From: Daucus carota subsp. sativus
Lineage: Eukaryota > Streptophyta > Magnoliopsida > Apiales > Apiaceae
Direction: 5' to 3'
Length of the DNA stretch: 64,000 bases
NCBI RefSeq assembly: GCF_001625215.2
Contig: NC_030385.2
Span: forward strand, 34,001,598-34,065,597
The translations under genes were made by a program, and so were the position numbers. The notes under the pieces were generated by a model. It did no database searches and was not told the DNA's origin. It worked only from the letters and a program-made list of their open reading frames with translations. Within the stretch, counting starts at the first letter, position 1, and every line of letters starts with the position of its first letter. Below, one piece after another: positions 59,739 through 64,000 of the stretch.

Positions 59739-60050
59739 CTACACCCATATGGCTTTAGCCTCTAAGAGGAGTTGGATTAACTTCCCTTTAACATGTAGAC
59801 TCATGACTTCATTAGCACCCCCAATAAGCTGCTTCCCTATGAACACAGTTGGCGTGCTTGTTTTACATCCCAGTGCCTCGAGTTCCCTTTCCAGCTGCTG
59901 TCCATTTGGATGCTCATCGAGCTCATGGATTGTGGTGTTTGCTCCATATTTGCGTATAAGTATTATTATACTGTGGGATATACAGCAATATGTTTTGCTG
60001 AAGATTACTACAGGTGTTTCAGCTCCCAAGCTCATGACCGTAGCAGCCAT
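59739..60050 (-). CDS. CC-type glutaredoxin (103 aa), CCIS active site
   Basis: Plant-specific class III (ROXY-type) glutaredoxins act with TGA transcription factors in development, nitrogen and stress responses. The protein reads VVIFSKTYCCISHS with active site CCIS at residues 22-25, then YELDEH-like HELDEHPNGQQLERELEALG, TVFIGKQLIGGANEVMSLHV (cis-Pro TPT and the GG glutathione-binding turn) and ends AKAIWV in place of the common ALWL. The ATG at 60050 is preferred to the in-frame ATG at 60284 because a TATA box lies between them. It is 53% or so alike by eye to the gene at 62377. Confidence 0.93.
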   Translation of the reverse strand: MAATVMSLGAETPVVIFSKTYCCISHSIIILIRKYGANTTIHELDEHPNGQQLERELEALGCKTSTPTVFIGKQLIGGANEVMSLHVKGKLIQLLLEAKAIWV

Positions 60051-60129
60051 CACTGTTGTTGATAAGAAAGTGATGGACTTGAGATTAGGCTTATTGTTTT
60101 GGTTTAAGAAGTCTGGCTCTCTTGAAGGA

Positions 60130-60139
60130 CTATATATAC
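60130..60139 (-). promoter_or_regulatory. TATA box of the first glutaredoxin gene
   Basis: TGTATATATA on the minus strand, 80 bases before the ATG at 60050; supports the short start. Confidence 0.6.
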
Positions 60140-60284
60140 AGGGGAAGGGTGATGATACATTGTTGATGAGGTTAAGTTGTGTTTTCCCAGATTTAACCTT
60201 GCTCTTTCTTTCGTAGTGCCAACTTGACATAGAATCAGAAATCAAGAATATATTTGGGAAAGTGTCTTCACGATAAGTTTGCAC

Positions 60285-60686
60285 ATCGCAAGTGACATGG
60301 CCCCAAATGTTTTCAAGAATTTTGTTTCATCAGACACCTGGATGAGAATCAATGGCAGAACCACGGACCTTAATATTATTAAAGTAAATTACATGACGGT
60401 GGCCGTATTTTTCGCTTAAATTTCGAAAAAGTGCTCAAATCTTTAACTTTCAAAAAAATGGCTCATGCTGGTGTCAATCAGCCACTATTTTGAAAGATGA
60501 AAAAGGTCTGACCATCATTTTAGAAAAAGAAAATAACGAAAAATTAACGAACACCACTATTTAAAATGCCAAAATTAAAGCTGATCATTAATTTGTGCAT
60601 TTGAAGATTTGCCCTCTTTTTTTTAAATTCAGGGTAGGCCTGCTCACATTAAGCACTTCTGATTTTTACTTCTTTTCATGCTATTA
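60285..60686. other. Spacer upstream of the first glutaredoxin
   Basis: No gene; 5' flank of the glutaredoxin followed by non-coding sequence up to a Tourist MITE. Confidence 0.5.
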
Positions 60687-61022
60687 GAGCATCTCCAACC
60701 CTGTACATCTGTTAGCTATATTATCTAGCTGGCATGTTGTATACCTAATAACTCCAAAAATGGGCCACTCCAACGGGCTCACCTGTTAGGTATTTTTTTA
60801 CCTACTACATTTGCTGAATGAAGGGGCGTCATCTATATTACATCCAGGTCAGCTTCCTCATAAATTTATACATAAATTCTTATATTTAATAATTATATTA
60901 AGTATATTACTAGTTTAGTTTTATATTTAAATTTTATTTTAAATTTAAATGTGTATTTTAACAAATTTAGTTATTAAGTTAATAAAATTAATATAATTAT
61001 AACTTTTTGAAGTTATAAGAAA

Positions 61023-61059
<37 letters not shown>

Positions 61060-62153
61060 TAGATACAATATATATATCTCATTTTTAAAATTTACATCAA
61101 TTTTGAACTATATGAAAATGTATTTTTTATATAAAATTAATTTTATATGTTAACTTATCTAAAAAATAAAAAAGTTTATTTCAAAACAAGAATAAAAAGT
61201 GAAAACATATAAGTCGGTCATATAATATTATTTTAATTATCATAATTAAATATATATTTGTATAAAAAAATTAGCGTAAAATTTACACCACGTGTACACA
61301 CTTGTTGGTACCTAATTTTTAAATTTATAAAATTAAAATAAAATTTTAATTAATTAAATAACATATATTCTTGTAGAAAAGCTTCACTTGATTAAATTTA
61401 GAAAATAATTTATTTATTAATTTTATTTACAATACATAACTACTATGTGAAATTTAGCTATTAAAATATGAAAATAGTCAAATAATAGATTTTTAAATGA
61501 TAATATCATTTCAATTAATTAGAATAAATTCAGAAAATAATTTATTTATTATATTTATATAAAATATTTATTTAACTGTATTTATAAGAAAGTCATTCAA
61601 GAAACTTATTCACAATAAGTAATTATTATTTAAAAATATAATTATTAGAATGTGAAAATAACAAACATAACAAAATTTTAAAATATAGCTAACCATTATA
61701 GCTAACACCGCTGGAACAAAAAACTTACAGGTTCAGCAAATTTTTACCTAATCATTTATATTTACACTTTTAGCTAGCTAAGAGCAACTCCAAGGGATCA
61801 GACCTCTTAGGTAAAAGTGTTTATGTGGCATCTACATGGCATCTATGTGGCACATTTTAGATAATAGGTAAAAATTCTACACTCCAACCATGACCCCTTA
61901 GCAAAAAAATATAGATAACTAAAATTGGGGTTGCTACATTTGTAAAACATCTAAAGCTATTATGTATAATTTTAGATAATATAATTATACATAATACCAT
62001 TGGAGTGAAACTAGAACCTCTTAGTTATAATTTTAGATGATTATCTATATATCATATTATAGCTAACAAATATAAATAAGACCCTTGGAGATGCTCTAAC
62101 AGTATATTTACACTTTTAGCTAACAGTTATAGCTATCACCCTTGGAGATGCTG
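60687..62153. mobile_element. Tourist-like element (1.47 kb) with a nested relative
   Basis: Begins GAGCATCTCCAACCCTG and ends CCCTTGGAGATGCTG, with TTA duplications at 60684-60686 and 62154-62156. The interior is very AT-rich, includes an (AT)n run at about 61029-61055, and encodes no transposase. A second element sits near the right end. Confidence 0.7.
61782..62096. mobile_element. Tourist-like MITE (315 bp) nested in the larger element
   Basis: Ends GAGCAACTCCAAGGG and CCCTTGGAGATGCTC; TAA duplications at 61779-61781 and 62097-62099. Confidence 0.8.
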
Positions 62154-62376
62154 TTAGTGTACTAACAGTGTGCGCAATCTGTATAATGTATCCTTTCGTT
62201 ACCTGATATCATATTATCTGTAAAATTTGCAAACAAGCAGATGAAGTTGCATGGTTCCCCTGCATTTGATAGTAGCAAAAACAGCTATATAGATACTCAC
62301 ATGGAGGTAGTCTCAAGTGCCTAACAAAACTTTTCTCCAGTCAGTACAAGATCATGCAACTATTACAACTTATAAG

Positions 62377-62685
62377 CTATATCCAGATAGCTTTAGCCTT
62401 TAGAAGCATCGGCACTAGCTTGCCTTGGACATGGAGGCTCATGATCTCATTAGCCCCGCCAATGAGTTTCTTTCCAATGAAAACTACAGGTACACTAGGC
62501 TTATGGCCTAATGCCTTGAGTTCCTTTTGCAGTTGCTGTCCATTTGAGTGTTCATCAAGTTCATAGACTATCGGGTTTGCCCCGAAACTGTATATCAGTG
62601 TCTTGATGCTGTGGCTCATGCAGCAAGAGCTTTTGCTGAAGATCACCACAGGATATTCCTCCCCCAATCTCGTGACTGTAGCCAT
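62377..62685 (-). CDS. CC-type glutaredoxin (102 aa), CCMS active site
   Basis: The second of the tandem pair. It reads VVIFSKSSCCMSHSIKTLIY with active site CCMS (residues 21-24), the motif of the monothiol GRXS3/4/5/7/8 type; Arabidopsis members of that group respond to nitrate and cytokinin. YELDEHSNGQQLQKELKALG, PVVFIGKKLIGGANEIMSLH and the end AKAIWI match the neighbour at 59739. Single exon, as usual for this class. The C terminus departs from the ALWL motif that mediates TOPLESS recruitment in many ROXYs. A TATA box lies 193 bases upstream. Confidence 0.95.
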   Translation of the reverse strand: MATVTRLGEEYPVVIFSKSSCCMSHSIKTLIYSFGANPIVYELDEHSNGQQLQKELKALGHKPSVPVVFIGKKLIGGANEIMSLHVQGKLVPMLLKAKAIWI

Positions 62686-62877
62686 TAATGCAGATAGTAG
62701 GATGTGTACAGATCACTGAAACAAACAGGCCTTTTTACGATGGAAATTTAGGCTTAAATGAATGGAAGAATTCTGAACAATTGACAGAGAAGTCTAGAGT
62801 ATTAACAAAGTTAAGATCTCTAAGTCTGTCGTCAAGCCAATGATATGTTTCGAGGAACTTGAGTTCTAGTGAGGACC

Positions 62878-62885
62878 TTATATAG
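62878..62885 (-). promoter_or_regulatory. TATA box of the second glutaredoxin gene
   Basis: CTATATAA on the minus strand; the distance implies a leader of roughly 160 bases. Confidence 0.6.
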
Positions 62886-62899
62886 TGAATGTCTGGAGA

Positions 62900-64000
62900 G
62901 TGTTGAAGTTGCACCAGCTAGTAGATGTGTGAACTTGTGAAAAGGAGAGAAAAGCTAATGCTTCGTAGATTAACATATCATTGGTTGATGGTGATAGATT
63001 ACATGGAATATAAATCTTTGATCTTCGTATCATTAGATTTTTATGAAAAAACTCAACAATGTTTCATTGTATATCTCGGTGGTTTTAATAAACATAACTT
63101 TGGTTCACTACATATTCTGCATATGAGACTTTGTAGCTCTTTTTCTTTTTATATTATTCCATCTATTTCCAAAAACAGATATTTGCAAGGTAGAAGGAGG
63201 CGCAAAGATAGCCCGCAGTTCCCACAAGGATTTACATAATAGTATTTGCATGTTGAAATATGAGTTACATTCTAGAAATGCAGCGCAGATGATATTTTAT
63301 GCGCATAAAATCATATGATTGTAGTATTAATAATGTGGGTGGCATCTGCAGATATGATATTCTCATGATCAGGTGATTCTGTGGAAATATGCTGATGGTT
63401 TGGGCATCTAATTGATCAAGTCTTGGCAACCCTGGCCACTCAACAATGATCTTCATTTCAGGTACTAGTTGCTTATAATTTGAAGGTGCTTAAGATTCTT
63501 TTTCATTTTGAGAGGCTGTCTAGTAGTAAGACTTATCATTTGTGATAGTATATAAAGGAAAGCTATAGGAATTTGTGATAGGTAACACTTGTTTCAAGAA
63601 TATTCTAGCAAAGTTGGGTATTATCTCTGTAAATGAAATTATATTTCAATTATTTGAGTGACATTTTATTACAAAAGCATTTCTTCAGAAAAGAGAAGAA
63701 TGAAACATATATCTCCCTTTTACTGTCTTACAAAGAAAATGAAAGAATTCTTGGTGGATGAAATTTTCACAAACTGTAAGAAACTTTGATCAAGATACTA
63801 CATTTCAAATTAAAATACAGACCTAATTCACACTGATATTGAATGTTGGGCTTATGGAAGGCCTAATCTTGCATCAGGGACATTGAATTCTGAGAATTCG
63901 TTGGAAGTCATTTTCCAGATCAAAATTACATGTTGCACATCACATATCAGCATGAGTACAGGCACATTGTCCATTAGATCTTTGGTACTTGTTATGCATG
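62900..64000. other. Right end of the window, no gene recognised
   Basis: Short ORFs at 62925-63239 (plus) and 63265-63456 (minus) do not resemble known proteins and have no splice support. The last 200 bases could be untranslated sequence of a neighbour beyond the window. Confidence 0.4.

Noticed and set aside
59749..60216. 155-codon plus-strand ORF
   Set aside because: Antisense shadow of the glutaredoxin gene.
60051..60284. N-terminal extension of the first glutaredoxin to the ATG at 60284
   Set aside because: The extension has no family similarity and a TATA box lies within it at 60130-60139.

Overview
This is nuclear DNA from a flowering plant, most likely a eudicot. It is AT-rich, its genes have many introns, and every protein recognised has its closest remembered relatives in land plants. 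The genus cannot be fixed from the sequence. Exon boundaries below were placed by hand from GT/GC-AG sites, reading-frame continuity and recall of Arabidopsis relatives; no alignment was run.

Six genes look intact. Minus strand 4299-14806 is LUMINIDEPENDENS (13 exons, 963 aa), a nuclear homeodomain protein of the autonomous flowering pathway. Plus strand 32770-39237 is a thioredoxin-like/six-hairpin (DUF255) protein (15 exons, 853 aa). Plus strand 41061-44381 is an NPH3/BTB protein close to DOT3 (4 exons, 631 aa). Plus strand 55249-57441 is a P-class pentatricopeptide repeat protein (730 aa). Minus strand 59739-60050 and 62377-62685 are two tandem CC-type glutaredoxins. A two-exon gene at 49524-51821 encodes a small 81-aa plant protein of unknown function.

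The rest is dominated by transposons, often nested. The left end (1-3.36 kb) has a Helitron remnant, a SINE, a hAT element inside that SINE, and an F-box pseudogene broken by a second hAT that itself holds a Tourist-type MITE. From 15.6 to 28.15 kb lies what I read as one 12.5-kb decayed Helitron. It carries fragments of a PUB4-like U-box gene and of a WIT-like nuclear-envelope gene, a set of repeated small exons and an RPA-type zinc-finger exon. Further right come a Pack-MULE with a DUF247 fragment (29.4-30.3 kb), a Helitron remnant with duplicated OB-fold sequence (31.3-32.5 kb), an array of Helitron 5' ends with one 3' end (45.4-47.4 kb), a MULE-like element with a two-exon ORF (47.4-49.4 kb), adjacent and nested Tourist MITEs, Stowaway MITEs and a foldback element.

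A worn duplication links the right half. A copy of the last exon and 3' region of the NPH3 gene lies downstream of the 81-aa gene, and a scrap of the 81-aa gene's second exon lies downstream of the PPR gene. An ancestral block [NPH3 gene - 81-aa gene] therefore seems to have duplicated in tandem, and the PPR gene sits inside the decayed copy. The genes do not form a pathway. The only shared functional link between neighbours is the glutaredoxin pair.
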